Position numbers and translations under genes: made by a program. A DNA stretch of 64,000 bases from Nevskiaceae bacterium (lineage in GTDB: Bacteria > Pseudomonadota > Gammaproteobacteria > Nevskiales > Nevskiaceae). Under the pieces are notes generated by a model that was not told where the DNA came from, did no database searches, and was given only the letters and a program-made list of their open reading frames with translations. This document shows positions 55,820 through 63,786 of this stretch, piece after piece; the first letter of the stretch is position 1; every line of letters starts with the position of its first letter. The stretch spans positions 173,407 to 237,406 of the forward strand of contig SSEB01000010.1 of the NCBI GenBank assembly GCA_008012115.1, read 5' to 3'.

Positions 55820-55834
55820 GCAATGGCCGTGCCA
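55820..55834 (-). promoter_or_regulatory. Sigma-54 promoter of the nitrate transporter
   Basis: On the minus strand TGGCAC, GGCCA, TTGC matches the -24/-12 consensus (GG and GC correctly spaced). It lies 38 bp upstream of the transporter GTG. Confidence 0.75.
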
Positions 55835-55869
55835 GATTCGCGCCCGCGCCCACGCACCGAAATCGACTC

Positions 55870-56490
55870 ATGCGCACCAACGCAGTGCCCGGCTTCACTC
55901 TGACCGGTGGCGTCCTCGCCGGCGGCCTCGGCTCGCGCCTGGGCGGCGTGGACAAGGGCTGGCTGGAGATCGGCGGCAGGGCCCTGATCGAGCGCGTGCT
56001 CGAACGGCTGCAACCGCAGGTGGATGGCGGCATCGTCATCAACGCCAATCGCCGCGCGGCCGACTATGCGCGCTGTGGCTGGCCGGTGGTCGCCGATGCG
56101 ATGGCCGATTTTCCCGGCCCGCTGGCCGGCATCGACGCCCTGCTCGCCGCCGCACGCACCGAATGGGTGCTTTGCGTGCCGGTGGATGCCGCGCGACTGC
56201 CCGCCGATCTGGCGCAAAGACTGTGCGCGGCGGTGCGACAAAATGGCTCGCGTGCCGCATTCGTGAGCACGGCCGAGGGTCCGATTCCCGTGTGCTGTCT
56301 ACTGTCGCGCACGGTGCACGACGATCTCCTGGCTCAGCTCGCCGCCGGCGAACGCCGCGTGCAGCAGTGGCTGGCCGGTATCGGCGCCGTGGCCGTGCCC
56401 TACGACGACTGGCCTCGAGAGTACTGGAGCGTCAACACGCCAGAGGAGCTTCAGGCCCTGGCAGCGCGGCTGGCGGGAGAAACGCGCTGA
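55870..56490 (+). CDS. mobA: Molybdenum cofactor guanylyltransferase
   Basis: MobA adds GMP to Mo-molybdopterin, giving the MGD cofactor used by NasA. The 206-residue protein starts near GGVLAGGLGSRLGGVDKGWLEI, the nucleotide-binding glycine-rich motif, and has PGPLAGIDALL and the C-terminal SVNTPEELQAL. It is divergent from the transporter and convergent with moaB (3-bp gap). Confidence 0.94.
   Translation: MRTNAVPGFTLTGGVLAGGLGSRLGGVDKGWLEIGGRALIERVLERLQPQVDGGIVINANRRAADYARCGWPVVADAMADFPGPLAGIDALLAAARTEWVLCVPVDAARLPADLAQRLCAAVRQNGSRAAFVSTAEGPIPVCCLLSRTVHDDLLAQLAAGERRVQQWLAGIGAVAVPYDDWPREYWSVNTPEELQALAARLAGETR
55874..55888. promoter_or_regulatory. Possible NtrC-type binding site
   Basis: GCACC, 5 bp, AGTGC differs by one base from a GCACC-N5-GGTGC NtrC-like dyad. 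It lies about 40 bp upstream of the transporter's -24 box, inside the mobA start. Single sites are weak evidence. Confidence 0.3.
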
Positions 56491-56493
56491 ACC

Positions 56494-57009
56494 TCAGCGC
56501 TCAGTGAGCCGCACCGCCAGCTTGGCGAAGTTGCAGGGCTGGAAACGCGCATCGAGCTGCGTCACCAGCAGCTCGTCCCAGGCCGTCTCGCAGGCATCGA
56601 TGCTGCCCGGCACGCAGAAAATGTATTTGCCGTTGGCCACGCCCGCGAGGCAGCGCGACTGCATCGACGAGCTGCCGATGCGCTTGAAACTGACGGCGCG
56701 GAACAGCTCGCCAAAGCCGATCAGCTCCTTGTCCAGCAGCGGTGCGATGGCCTCCGGCGTGCCGTCGCGGCCGGTGACGCCAGTGCCGCCGGTGGTGAGA
56801 ATCACCTGCGTGCGGTCATCCACGATCCAGTTGGAGACGGTGGCGCGGATGCGATAAATGTTGTCCGGCACGATGGCGCGCTCCGCCAACCGATGGCCGG
56901 CAGCGGTGAAGCGGCCGATCAGCGTGTCGCCGCTTTTGTCGTTCGCCAGCGTGCGGGTATCGGAGATGGTGAGCACGCTGATCGCCAGCGGCAGGAATTC
57001 CTGGGTCAT
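56494..57009 (-). CDS. moaB: Molybdenum cofactor biosynthesis protein MoaB
   Basis: The 171-residue MoaB family protein adenylylates molybdopterin in related systems. Motifs: ISVLTISDTRTLANDKSGDTL (in part), ILTTGGTGVTGRDGTPEAI, and a C-terminal CVPGSIDACETAWDELL. Its ATG overlaps moaE by 4 nt, giving a moaA-moaD-moaE-moaB run. It duplicates the activity of the MoaB half of the MoaCB fusion; the two are clearly different in sequence. Confidence 0.94.
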   Translation of the reverse strand: MTQEFLPLAISVLTISDTRTLANDKSGDTLIGRFTAAGHRLAERAIVPDNIYRIRATVSNWIVDDRTQVILTTGGTGVTGRDGTPEAIAPLLDKELIGFGELFRAVSFKRIGSSSMQSRCLAGVANGKYIFCVPGSIDACETAWDELLVTQLDARFQPCNFAKLAVRLTER

Positions 57010-57434
57010 GGGTTTTGATCGCCTTGCTGTATCGGCTGGCCTTCGACAAACGTGCTGCGGCCACCGCGGTAATGTTCTTCCTTCCACACCGGCACACGCG
57101 CCTTGAGCGTGTCGATGGCCCAGCGCGCCGCCTCGAAACTCGGCCCGCGATGGCCACCGCGCACCACCACCAGCACCGACAGCTCGCCAAGCCTGAGTAA
57201 GCCGGTGCGATGCACCAGCCGGCAGTGGCGGATGTCGAAACGCTGCAGCGTCTCCTGTTCGATCTCGGCCAGCGCCTTTTCGGCCAGTGGCGCGTAGGCG
57301 GTGTAGTCGATGGCCTGCACGCCGTCGTCGAGCCGCACCGTGCCGCCGAAGACGACGAGCGCGCCGCAGGCCGGGTCTTCGGTCTGCGTCAGCAGGGTTT
57401 CGAGATCGAGGCTCTTTTCAGTCAGGCGATTCAT
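57006..57434 (-). CDS. moaE: Molybdopterin synthase catalytic subunit
   Basis: MoaE with MoaD converts cyclic pyranopterin phosphate to molybdopterin. The 142-residue protein has GALVVFGGTVR, YTAYAPLAEKALAEIEQE, CRLVHRTGLLRLGELSV, and the active-site Lys in VPVWKEEHYRGG. ATG 57434 has GGAGAG just upstream. A 165-bp R1-containing interval separates it from moaD; normally these genes nearly touch. Confidence 0.95.
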   Translation of the reverse strand: MNRLTEKSLDLETLLTQTEDPACGALVVFGGTVRLDDGVQAIDYTAYAPLAEKALAEIEQETLQRFDIRHCRLVHRTGLLRLGELSVLVVVRGGHRGPSFEAARWAIDTLKARVPVWKEEHYRGGRSTFVEGQPIQQGDQNP

Positions 57435-57599
57435 CTCTCCATCCATGTTCCTTGCTGCGTCTCGTCTTATGAAGACGCCTTGCAAATTCGCTCCGGCCAT
57501 CCATGGCGCGACTTCGGCCTTTTGAAGAAGTCCCCGCCCGGCCCTCCGTGGCCGGGCGTTCGGCTCGCGCAAAGCCGTGCTTTGCGCAAAACGCTCGCC
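57435..57599. repeat. R1-family insert between moaD and moaE
   Basis: The R1 palindrome and GCGTTC end lie at 57536-57561 with three differences from the 17533 copy. A 9-bp hairpin GCGCAAAGC/GCTTTGCGC (57567-57587) is next to it, and other short inverted repeats fill the rest. No flanking duplication is obvious here. Confidence 0.7.
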
Positions 57600-57845
57600 T
57601 CACCCACCGCTCACCGGCGGAATCAGCACCAGCACATCGCCGGCCTCGAGCGGGGTGTTGCGTGCCACCAGCGCGTCGCCGACGGCGCAGGCCGTGGCCT
57701 CCAGGCGGTCGGCGGCCTCCGGCACCCGCGCCTCGACCGCAGCAATGGCGTCGGCCACGGTAGCATCGTCGCGCAAATTCAGCGGCAACGACGATGCGCC
57801 CGCCAGACGGCAGAGGACGCCGTTGAGTTCGACCGTGATCTCCAC
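57600..57845 (-). CDS. moaD: Molybdopterin synthase sulfur carrier subunit
   Basis: The 81-residue ubiquitin-like protein ends in VSGG, the Gly-Gly tail that is thiocarboxylated to donate sulfur. DVLVLIPPVSGG at the C-terminus is typical of MoaD. GTG 57845 is 1 nt after the moaA stop with GGAGG 5 nt upstream, so the start is well supported. Confidence 0.94.
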   Translation of the reverse strand: MEITVELNGVLCRLAGASSLPLNLRDDATVADAIAAVEARVPEAADRLEATACAVGDALVARNTPLEAGDVLVLIPPVSGG

Positions 57846-57846
57846 C

Positions 57847-58866
57847 CTAGCCTCCCAACGCATGCATGCTGATCGGCCGCTCGACATAGCCGGTCGCGGC
57901 ATAGCCGCGCTCCTTGTGCCAGACGTGATCGCGGACCGCGGCCAGAAGCTGCGCATCGTCGGCGCCGTCCCGCAGCAAGGCGCGCAGGTCGCGGCCCTTG
58001 GCGGAAAAAAGGCAGGCGTACAACTCACCGGTCGCGGTCAGGCGCAGGCGGTCGCAGCGCTGGCAGAACGGCTTGGAGATGGTCGAGATCACGCCGAGCT
58101 CGTAATCGCCATCGACGCGGTAATAGCGCGCCGGCTCGTCGGTGGCGGGCATCGCTTCCAGCGAGAACGCCGCACGCAAAGGCGCGAGCATCTCCGCCTC
58201 CGGCACCACCCGCTCGGCCGACCAGGCGCCGCCGCCGTCGAGCGGCATGAACTCGATCAGACGCAGCGGAATCCGCTGTTGCCGCGCCCAGCGCACCAGC
58301 GCCGGAATCTCGCCTTCGTTGTGGCCGCGCATGACCACGGTGTTGATCTTCACCGGCAGGCCGGCGTCGCGCGCCGCGACAATGCCGCGCGTCACCGCCG
58401 CCGCACTGCCCCGTCCACCGGACATGCGCGCGAAGATGGACTCGTCGAGCGCATCGAGGCTGACGTTGACATCGTCAAGCCCCGCCCGCCGCAGTGCGGC
58501 CGCGCGGTCGGCCAGCAGCAGGCCGTTGCTGGTCAGCGAGATGCGCTGCAGGCCCAGCGCCCGCAGCCGGCCGCAGGACTCGACGATCGCGTCGAGATCC
58601 TTGCGCAACAGCGGCTCGCCGCCGGTCAGGCGCAGTTCGCCGATGCCGAGTTCGCCGACGAACAGCGTCAGCAGCCGCAGCAATTCCTCCTGCCGCAGGA
58701 TCTGCGCCTTGGGTAGCCACTGCGGCTGGTCCGGCATGCAGTAGGGGCAGCGTAGATTGCAGCGATCGGTGAGCGACACCCGCAGCTTGCGCTTGCGCCG
58801 GCCGTACTGATCCTGCAGGCGCGCGGGCCTGAGCGGAACGACGGCGGGCGGAATGGCGACGGGCAT
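57847..58866 (-). CDS. moaA: GTP 3-prime,8-cyclase
   Basis: MoaA is a radical SAM enzyme starting Mo cofactor synthesis from GTP. The 339-residue protein has the CNLRCPYC cluster motif (Cys 36, 40, 43), LTGGEPLLRKDL, and a second cluster region PFCQRCDRLRLTATGELYACLF in two parts. It ends in GG like other MoaA proteins. ATG 58866 gives the MPVAIPPAVVPL start. First gene of moaA-moaD-moaE-moaB. Confidence 0.95.
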   Translation of the reverse strand: MPVAIPPAVVPLRPARLQDQYGRRKRKLRVSLTDRCNLRCPYCMPDQPQWLPKAQILRQEELLRLLTLFVGELGIGELRLTGGEPLLRKDLDAIVESCGRLRALGLQRISLTSNGLLLADRAAALRRAGLDDVNVSLDALDESIFARMSGGRGSAAAVTRGIVAARDAGLPVKINTVVMRGHNEGEIPALVRWARQQRIPLRLIEFMPLDGGGAWSAERVVPEAEMLAPLRAAFSLEAMPATDEPARYYRVDGDYELGVISTISKPFCQRCDRLRLTATGELYACLFSAKGRDLRALLRDGADDAQLLAAVRDHVWHKERGYAATGYVERPISMHALGG

Positions 58867-59025
58867 GCGGGCGTGGACCTGGGGACAAGCAATTCTACGC
58901 GCTGCCCCGGCCGGCGTTGCATCGGCATGGCGACGCGCGCTGGCTATAGGGCCCCTGCGCAATCCGGTCTTGCCGGACGTCGGGACGTCGGCTGGCCACG
59001 GTTTGGTGCTTCGTCCGGACCCGGT

Positions 59026-59053
59026 TTGCCCGGCCCCGGCGCGGTGCTATAGT
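59026..59053 (+). promoter_or_regulatory. Sigma-70-type promoter of the small exported protein gene
   Basis: TTGCCC (59026-59031), 16-bp spacer, TATAGT (59048-59053), 29 nt before the ATG. The rest of the 216-bp gap from moaA holds no gene. Confidence 0.6.
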
Positions 59054-59082
59054 TCACACCAGCATTCGAGGCTAAGTGATTT

Positions 59083-59457
59083 ATGCACAAGACCTTATTC
59101 CTTGCGGCACTGGCGCTGTCGGCAGTCGCCTCGACGGCCGCGGCGGACACGCTGGCGATGCCGGAAACCGCGGCGGAAGCCAAGGCCAGCGCGCCACTGC
59201 CGGCGCCGGCGGCCACGCCCGCGTCGATCAGCCTGCCCGCCAAGGGCATCAGCATGGCCGAGGTGGTCAAGAAGTTCGGTGAGCCGCGGGCCAAGCATCC
59301 GCCGGTGGGCGGCGGCGAGCCCCGCCAGCCGCCGATCACCCGTTGGGACTACGAGAATTTCTCGGTGTTCTTCGAGCACAGCCACGTGATCCATGCGGTG
59401 ATCCCGGACCACCCGGCTGAACTTCACCACACCGAGGAACTCAAACCTGCGCCATGA
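59083..59457 (+). CDS. Small exported protein of unknown function
   Basis: The 124-residue protein has a signal peptide (MHKTLFLAALALSAVASTAAA), an Ala/Pro-rich spacer, and a compact C-terminal domain with VVKKFGEPRAKHPPVGGG and RWDYENFSVFFEHSHVIHAVI. The FGEP-W-Y pattern resembles small BamE/OmlA-like folds, but the match is too weak to name. It is periplasmic by prediction and has its own promoter and terminator. Confidence 0.75.
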   Translation: MHKTLFLAALALSAVASTAAADTLAMPETAAEAKASAPLPAPAATPASISLPAKGISMAEVVKKFGEPRAKHPPVGGGEPRQPPITRWDYENFSVFFEHSHVIHAVIPDHPAELHHTEELKPAP

Positions 59458-59490
59458 GCCGCGTCAGTCGGGGTAAAATGGCAGAGTCCC

Positions 59491-59517
59491 GGGGCGCGCA
59501 AGCGCCCCGTTTCTTTT
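59491..59517 (+). terminator. Rho-independent terminator before aguA
   Basis: GGGGCGC, loop GCAA, GCGCCCC, then GTTTCTTTT. It ends the small exported protein transcript 13 nt before the aguA ATG; aguA's ribosome site GAGG overlaps the end, so readthrough or an attenuation role is possible. Confidence 0.8.
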
Positions 59518-59529
59518 GAGGAACGCTCC

Positions 59530-60552
59530 ATGTCCGTTTTATTACCCGCAGAGTGGGCGCCGCAATCGGCGGTTCAACTCACCTGGCCGCGTGCGGCCGG
59601 CGATTTCTCCCGGCACTTTGCCGCCGTCGAGAACAATTTCATCCAGATCGCGGTGGCCATCAGCCGCTACGAGGACGTGATCATCGGCTACGAGCTGGAA
59701 CCGACCGAGCTCAAGTTCCGCCTGACGCAGGCCGGCGCAGTCGCGAAACGGCTGCACGTCTACAAAATCCGCAGCAACGACGTCTGGGCGCGCGATCACG
59801 GCCCGATCACCGTGCTGCGCGACGGCAAACCCGTCCACCTCGATTTCATCTTCAACGGCTGGGGCAACAAGTTCGACGCCACGCTCGACAACCAGGTGAC
59901 GCGCCAGCTCGCCGCGCTCGACGCCTGGGCGGCGCCGGTGGAATCGCTGGATTTCGTGCTGGAAGGCGGCGGCATCGAGTCGGACGGCCAGGGCACGCTG
60001 CTGACCACCGAGCGCTGCCTGCTGGCGCCGACGCGCAATCCGCAGTTCTGCAAGATGCAGATCGAACAGAAGCTCAAAGCCTGGTTCGGCCTGTCGCGCG
60101 TGCTGTGGCTGACGCATGGCGATCTCATCGGCGATGACACCGACGGCCACATCGACACCATCGCGCGCTTCTGCGATCCGCAGACCATCGCCTATCAGTC
60201 CTGCGACGATCCCAACGATCCGCACTACGAGGATCTGAAGCTGATGGAACAGGAGCTGCTGGCCGTGCGCACCGCCGACGGCAAGCCCTACAGGCTGGTG
60301 CCGCTGCCGCTGCCGCGCGCCATCCACGACGAGGACGGCAAGCGCCTGCCGGCCGGCTATCCCAACTTCCTGATCCTCAACGGTGCGGTGCTGGTGCCGA
60401 CCTACGGCGATGCCGTGGGCGACTCGCAGGCCCTGCTGCGCCTGCGCGACTGCTTCCCGGGCCGCGAGGTCATCGGCATTGATTGCCGTGCCCTCATCAA
60501 CCAGTATGGCAGCCTGCACTGCGTGACCATGCAGATTCCCTTGCCGCCCTGA
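59530..60552 (+). CDS. aguA: Agmatine deiminase
   Basis: AguA converts agmatine to N-carbamoylputrescine. The 340-residue enzyme shows the family motifs PAEWAPQSAVQLTWP, SNDVWARDHGPI, LEGGGIESDGQGTLLTTE, HGDLIGDDTDGHIDTIARF and the catalytic Cys in GSLHCVTMQIP near the C-terminus. It is the first gene of aguA-hydroxylase-aguB, a putrescine synthesis operon with an extra gene. Confidence 0.95.
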   Translation: MSVLLPAEWAPQSAVQLTWPRAAGDFSRHFAAVENNFIQIAVAISRYEDVIIGYELEPTELKFRLTQAGAVAKRLHVYKIRSNDVWARDHGPITVLRDGKPVHLDFIFNGWGNKFDATLDNQVTRQLAALDAWAAPVESLDFVLEGGGIESDGQGTLLTTERCLLAPTRNPQFCKMQIEQKLKAWFGLSRVLWLTHGDLIGDDTDGHIDTIARFCDPQTIAYQSCDDPNDPHYEDLKLMEQELLAVRTADGKPYRLVPLPLPRAIHDEDGKRLPAGYPNFLILNGAVLVPTYGDAVGDSQALLRLRDCFPGREVIGIDCRALINQYGSLHCVTMQIPLPP

Positions 60553-60574
60553 GGGCCGGGCCAGGAGCGCGACG

Positions 60575-61252
60575 ATGAGCGAATCCGTCCAGGACTTCCG
60601 TGCCGACTACCGCGACCGTTTCATCGGTCCGCGCTACAGCGGCTGGGCTCACTTCGCCTTCACCGTGGCCAGCACCACCGCGCTGCTGCTGCTCTGCGCG
60701 CAGCGGCTGCACGCGGTCCAGCCGCTGGAGTGGCTGACGGTACCGCTGACCTTCCTCTACGCCAACTTCGCCGAATACTTCGGTCACCGCGGCCCCATGC
60801 ACCATCCGCGCCGGGGTCTGGGCAGGGTGTACGAGCGTCACACGCGGCAGCACCACCGCTTCTTCACCGAGGCCGAGATGGCCTTCGAGAGTTCGCGCGA
60901 CTTCAAGGCCGTGCTGTTCCCGCCGGTGCTGGTGCTGTTCTTCCTGCTGGCTTTCGGCACGCCGATGGCGCTGCTGCTGGGCTGGATCGCCACGCCCAAC
61001 GTCGGCTGGCTGTTCGCATTCACGGGCACCGCCTACTTCCTCAACTACGAGCTGCTGCACTTCGCCTACCACGTCCCGGCGGGATCGTGGATTGCGCGCC
61101 TGCCCGGCATGGCGGCGCTGCGTCGCCACCACACGCTGCATCACGACCAGCGCCTGATGGCGCACTATCATTTCAACATCACTTATCCGATTGCCGACCG
61201 CATCGTGGGCACGCTGCACCGCCCGGACGCCGGTCCGAGGTCCGCCCCATGA
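60575..61252 (+). CDS. Fatty acid hydroxylase/sterol desaturase family membrane protein
   Basis: The 225-residue protein has about four membrane segments and the di-iron His motifs HRGPMHH, HTRQHHRFF, LLHFAYH and RRHHTLHH, as in the fatty acid hydroxylase superfamily. It would oxygenate a lipid or hydrocarbon chain at the membrane. It sits 22 bp after aguA and overlaps aguB by 4 nt, so it is translated with the agmatine genes despite no obvious pathway link. The substrate cannot be deduced. Confidence 0.82.
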   Translation: MSESVQDFRADYRDRFIGPRYSGWAHFAFTVASTTALLLLCAQRLHAVQPLEWLTVPLTFLYANFAEYFGHRGPMHHPRRGLGRVYERHTRQHHRFFTEAEMAFESSRDFKAVLFPPVLVLFFLLAFGTPMALLLGWIATPNVGWLFAFTGTAYFLNYELLHFAYHVPAGSWIARLPGMAALRRHHTLHHDQRLMAHYHFNITYPIADRIVGTLHRPDAGPRSAP

Positions 61253-62136
61253 CAAACAAGAAGCTCCGCGTCGGTCTCGTCCAACAGCCCTGCACGGCGG
61301 ACCGCGACACCAATCTGCGCATGAGCGAGGACGGCATCCGCGCCGCCAAGGCCGGCGGCGCGCAATTGGTTCTGCTGCAGGAACTGCACACCTCGCTGTA
61401 CTTCTGCCAGCACGAGAGCACCGACCTGTTCGACCTGGCCGAGCCCATTCCCGGCGCCTCCACCGCCTGGCTCGGTGCGCTGGCCAAGGAGCTGGACCTG
61501 GTCATCGTCGGCTCGCTGTTCGAGAAACGCGCGCCCGGCCTTTACCACAACACCGCGGTGGTGCTGGAACGCGACGGCTCGCTGGCCGGCGTCTATCGCA
61601 AGATGCATATCCCGGACGATCCCGGCTACTACGAGAAGTTCTACTTCACGCCGGGCGACCTGGGCTTCCATCCGATCGCAACCAGCGTCGGCAAACTCGG
61701 CCTGCTGGTGTGCTGGGACCAGTGGTATCCCGAGGCCGCGCGCCTGATGGCGCTGGCCGGTGCCGAGCTGCTGCTCTACCCCACCGCCATCGGCTGGAAC
61801 CCGGCCGACGCGGCTGACGAGCAGCAGCGTCAGCGCGACGCCTGGGTCACCATCCAGCGCGCGCACGCCGTCGCCAACGGCCTGCCGGTACTGGTCGCCA
61901 ACCGCGTCGGCTTCGAGAGCGACCCCACCGGCCAGACCGCCGGCTCGCAGTTCTGGGGCCACAGCTTCGTCGCCGGGCCGCAGGGCGAGTTCATCGCCAG
62001 GGCCGGCGACAAGGCTGACGTGCTCCTCGCCGATGTCGATCTCGCGCGCAGCGAGAACGTGCGCCGCTGGTGGCCGTTCCTGCGCGACCGCCGCATCGAC
62101 GCCTACGGCGATCTGCTCAAGCGCTACCGCGACTGA
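61249..62136 (+). CDS. aguB: N-carbamoylputrescine amidase
   Basis: AguB hydrolyses N-carbamoylputrescine to putrescine, the step after AguA. The 295-residue nitrilase-family enzyme has the Glu-Lys-Cys triad in LLQELHTS, VYRKMHIPD and LLVCWDQWYPEAARL. ATG 61249 overlaps the preceding stop by 4 nt, and the protein length is standard. Confidence 0.95.
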   Translation: MTNKKLRVGLVQQPCTADRDTNLRMSEDGIRAAKAGGAQLVLLQELHTSLYFCQHESTDLFDLAEPIPGASTAWLGALAKELDLVIVGSLFEKRAPGLYHNTAVVLERDGSLAGVYRKMHIPDDPGYYEKFYFTPGDLGFHPIATSVGKLGLLVCWDQWYPEAARLMALAGAELLLYPTAIGWNPADAADEQQRQRDAWVTIQRAHAVANGLPVLVANRVGFESDPTGQTAGSQFWGHSFVAGPQGEFIARAGDKADVLLADVDLARSENVRRWWPFLRDRRIDAYGDLLKRYRD

Positions 62137-62214
62137 GGGGCGGCCTGTGCGGAATACAGTGTCTCTGCACGGCCCGCAGCGTCCGCCCATTGCGATGGAC
62201 TCTATCACTCGTCC

Positions 62215-63786
62215 ATGCCCGCTCTCGGTCCACGCGCCGTGCCCGCGATGAGCCGCTCCATCCATCGCTGGGTGGCCCTGCTGTTCGCGGTCGGCTTCGT
62301 GTTTGCCTGCACGCTGGCTCTGCTGGCCCTCGCGCAATACCAGCAGTTCCGGTCCGACATGCAGTGGACCGATCACACCTACGAGGTGCTGGCGCGTCTC
62401 GACAACGTCCGCGTCGGCCTGCTCGGTGCGGAAAGCAGTCAGCGCAACTACCTGCTGACCGGCAACCGTGATTACACCGCGCCTTACCAGGCCGGCATCG
62501 CGCAGAGTCTTCACGCCATTGACGACGTCGCCCGACTCACCGCCGACAATCCGCAGCAGCAGGCCAGCATTCCCGAGTTGCGCACGCGGGTCGCCGACAA
62601 GATTGCACAGATGAACCGACTGGTCCGGGTCTATGACAGCGAGGGCCCGCAGGCCGCGCAGGCCCTGGTGCGCGAGGGCGTAGGCAAGCGCCTGATGGAC
62701 GACATCCAGGTCACCGCCGAGGTGATGCAGCAACGCGAACGCGAACTGCTGCGCGAACGTGTGCAGCGGCGAGAGGCCGCATCGCAGAAGACCGGCAGCC
62801 TGATCGCCAGCGGGCTTCTCGCCTACCTGTTGTTGCTGCTGGCGGCCTTCATCCTGATCCGCCGCACGCTGGCCGAGCGCCGTGCCGCGCAGGAGGCCGC
62901 GTTCCGCGCTCGCGAACTGGCCGAGGTGACGCTGCATTGCATCGGCGACGGTGTGCTGATCACCGACGCCGCCGGCGTGGTCACCGACATCAATGCCGCC
63001 GCCGAAGTCATCACCGGCAGCACCCGCGCCGCCCTGCGCGGAATGCCGGTGGACCAGGCCCTGCGACTGGTCAACCGCCACACCCGCGCGACGGTGCCCA
63101 ACCCCGCCCACGCCGCGTTGCAGACCCAACAGACGGTGGAACTGGAACCGGACGCGGTGCTCATCCGCCAGGACGGCACCGAGGTAGGCATCGAGGACTC
63201 CGCCGCGCCGATCCGCAACCCGCAGGGCGAGGTGATGGGCGCGGTGCTGGTGTTCCGCGACGTCACCGAGCGCCGCAGTCTTGCCGACAAGATCGCCAAC
63301 CTCGCCCTGTACGACGGACTCACGGGTCTGGCCAACCGCAGCCAGCTGGAAAATCGCCTGCAACTGGCGATCGCGCAGGCCATCCGCCAGGACGACAAGG
63401 TCGGATTGGTGTTCATGGACCTCGACGACTTCAAGCAGGTCAACGACACCCAGGGTCATGCGGCGGGCGATGCCCTGCTCAAGGAGGTCGCCGCGCGTCT
63501 CGCCGGTTGTTTGCGTGCGGGCGACACCGCCTGCCGCGTCGGCGGCGACGAATTCATCGCCCTGCTGACGGGTCTGCCCGGCCGCGAGGCCGCCGAGCGC
63601 GTGGTCGAGAAGTTTCATGCCGCCGCCGAGCCGCCGGCCAGGATCGAGGGGCACGACGTACCGATCCGCTTCAGCGCCGGCATCGCGCTCTATCCGGACG
63701 ACGCCGACAGCGACACCGAGCTGATGCGCAAGGCCGATGCGCGCATGTACGAGGCCAAGGTCCGCCGCCGCGCCGGACGGCGATAA
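62215..63786 (+). CDS. Sensor diguanylate cyclase (CHASE3-like, PAS, GGDEF)
   Basis: The 523-residue protein has a helix at about 20-42, a CHASE3-like periplasmic region with LLGAESSQRNYLLTG, a second helix near 200-218, a PAS domain (about 235-350) and a C-terminal GGDEF domain with intact VGGDEF (about 440-445). It should make cyclic di-GMP in response to an extracytoplasmic or internal signal. ATG 62215 or 62248 may be the start. No EAL domain follows. Confidence 0.86.
   Translation: MPALGPRAVPAMSRSIHRWVALLFAVGFVFACTLALLALAQYQQFRSDMQWTDHTYEVLARLDNVRVGLLGAESSQRNYLLTGNRDYTAPYQAGIAQSLHAIDDVARLTADNPQQQASIPELRTRVADKIAQMNRLVRVYDSEGPQAAQALVREGVGKRLMDDIQVTAEVMQQRERELLRERVQRREAASQKTGSLIASGLLAYLLLLLAAFILIRRTLAERRAAQEAAFRARELAEVTLHCIGDGVLITDAAGVVTDINAAAEVITGSTRAALRGMPVDQALRLVNRHTRATVPNPAHAALQTQQTVELEPDAVLIRQDGTEVGIEDSAAPIRNPQGEVMGAVLVFRDVTERRSLADKIANLALYDGLTGLANRSQLENRLQLAIAQAIRQDDKVGLVFMDLDDFKQVNDTQGHAAGDALLKEVAARLAGCLRAGDTACRVGGDEFIALLTGLPGREAAERVVEKFHAAAEPPARIEGHDVPIRFSAGIALYPDDADSDTELMRKADARMYEAKVRRRAGRR

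Noticed and set aside
58207-58214. CACCCGCT octamer inside moaA
   Set aside because: No AGCGGGTG partner lies 102 bp further on and the local sequence is GC-rich coding DNA, so it is a chance occurrence, not a ninth E element.
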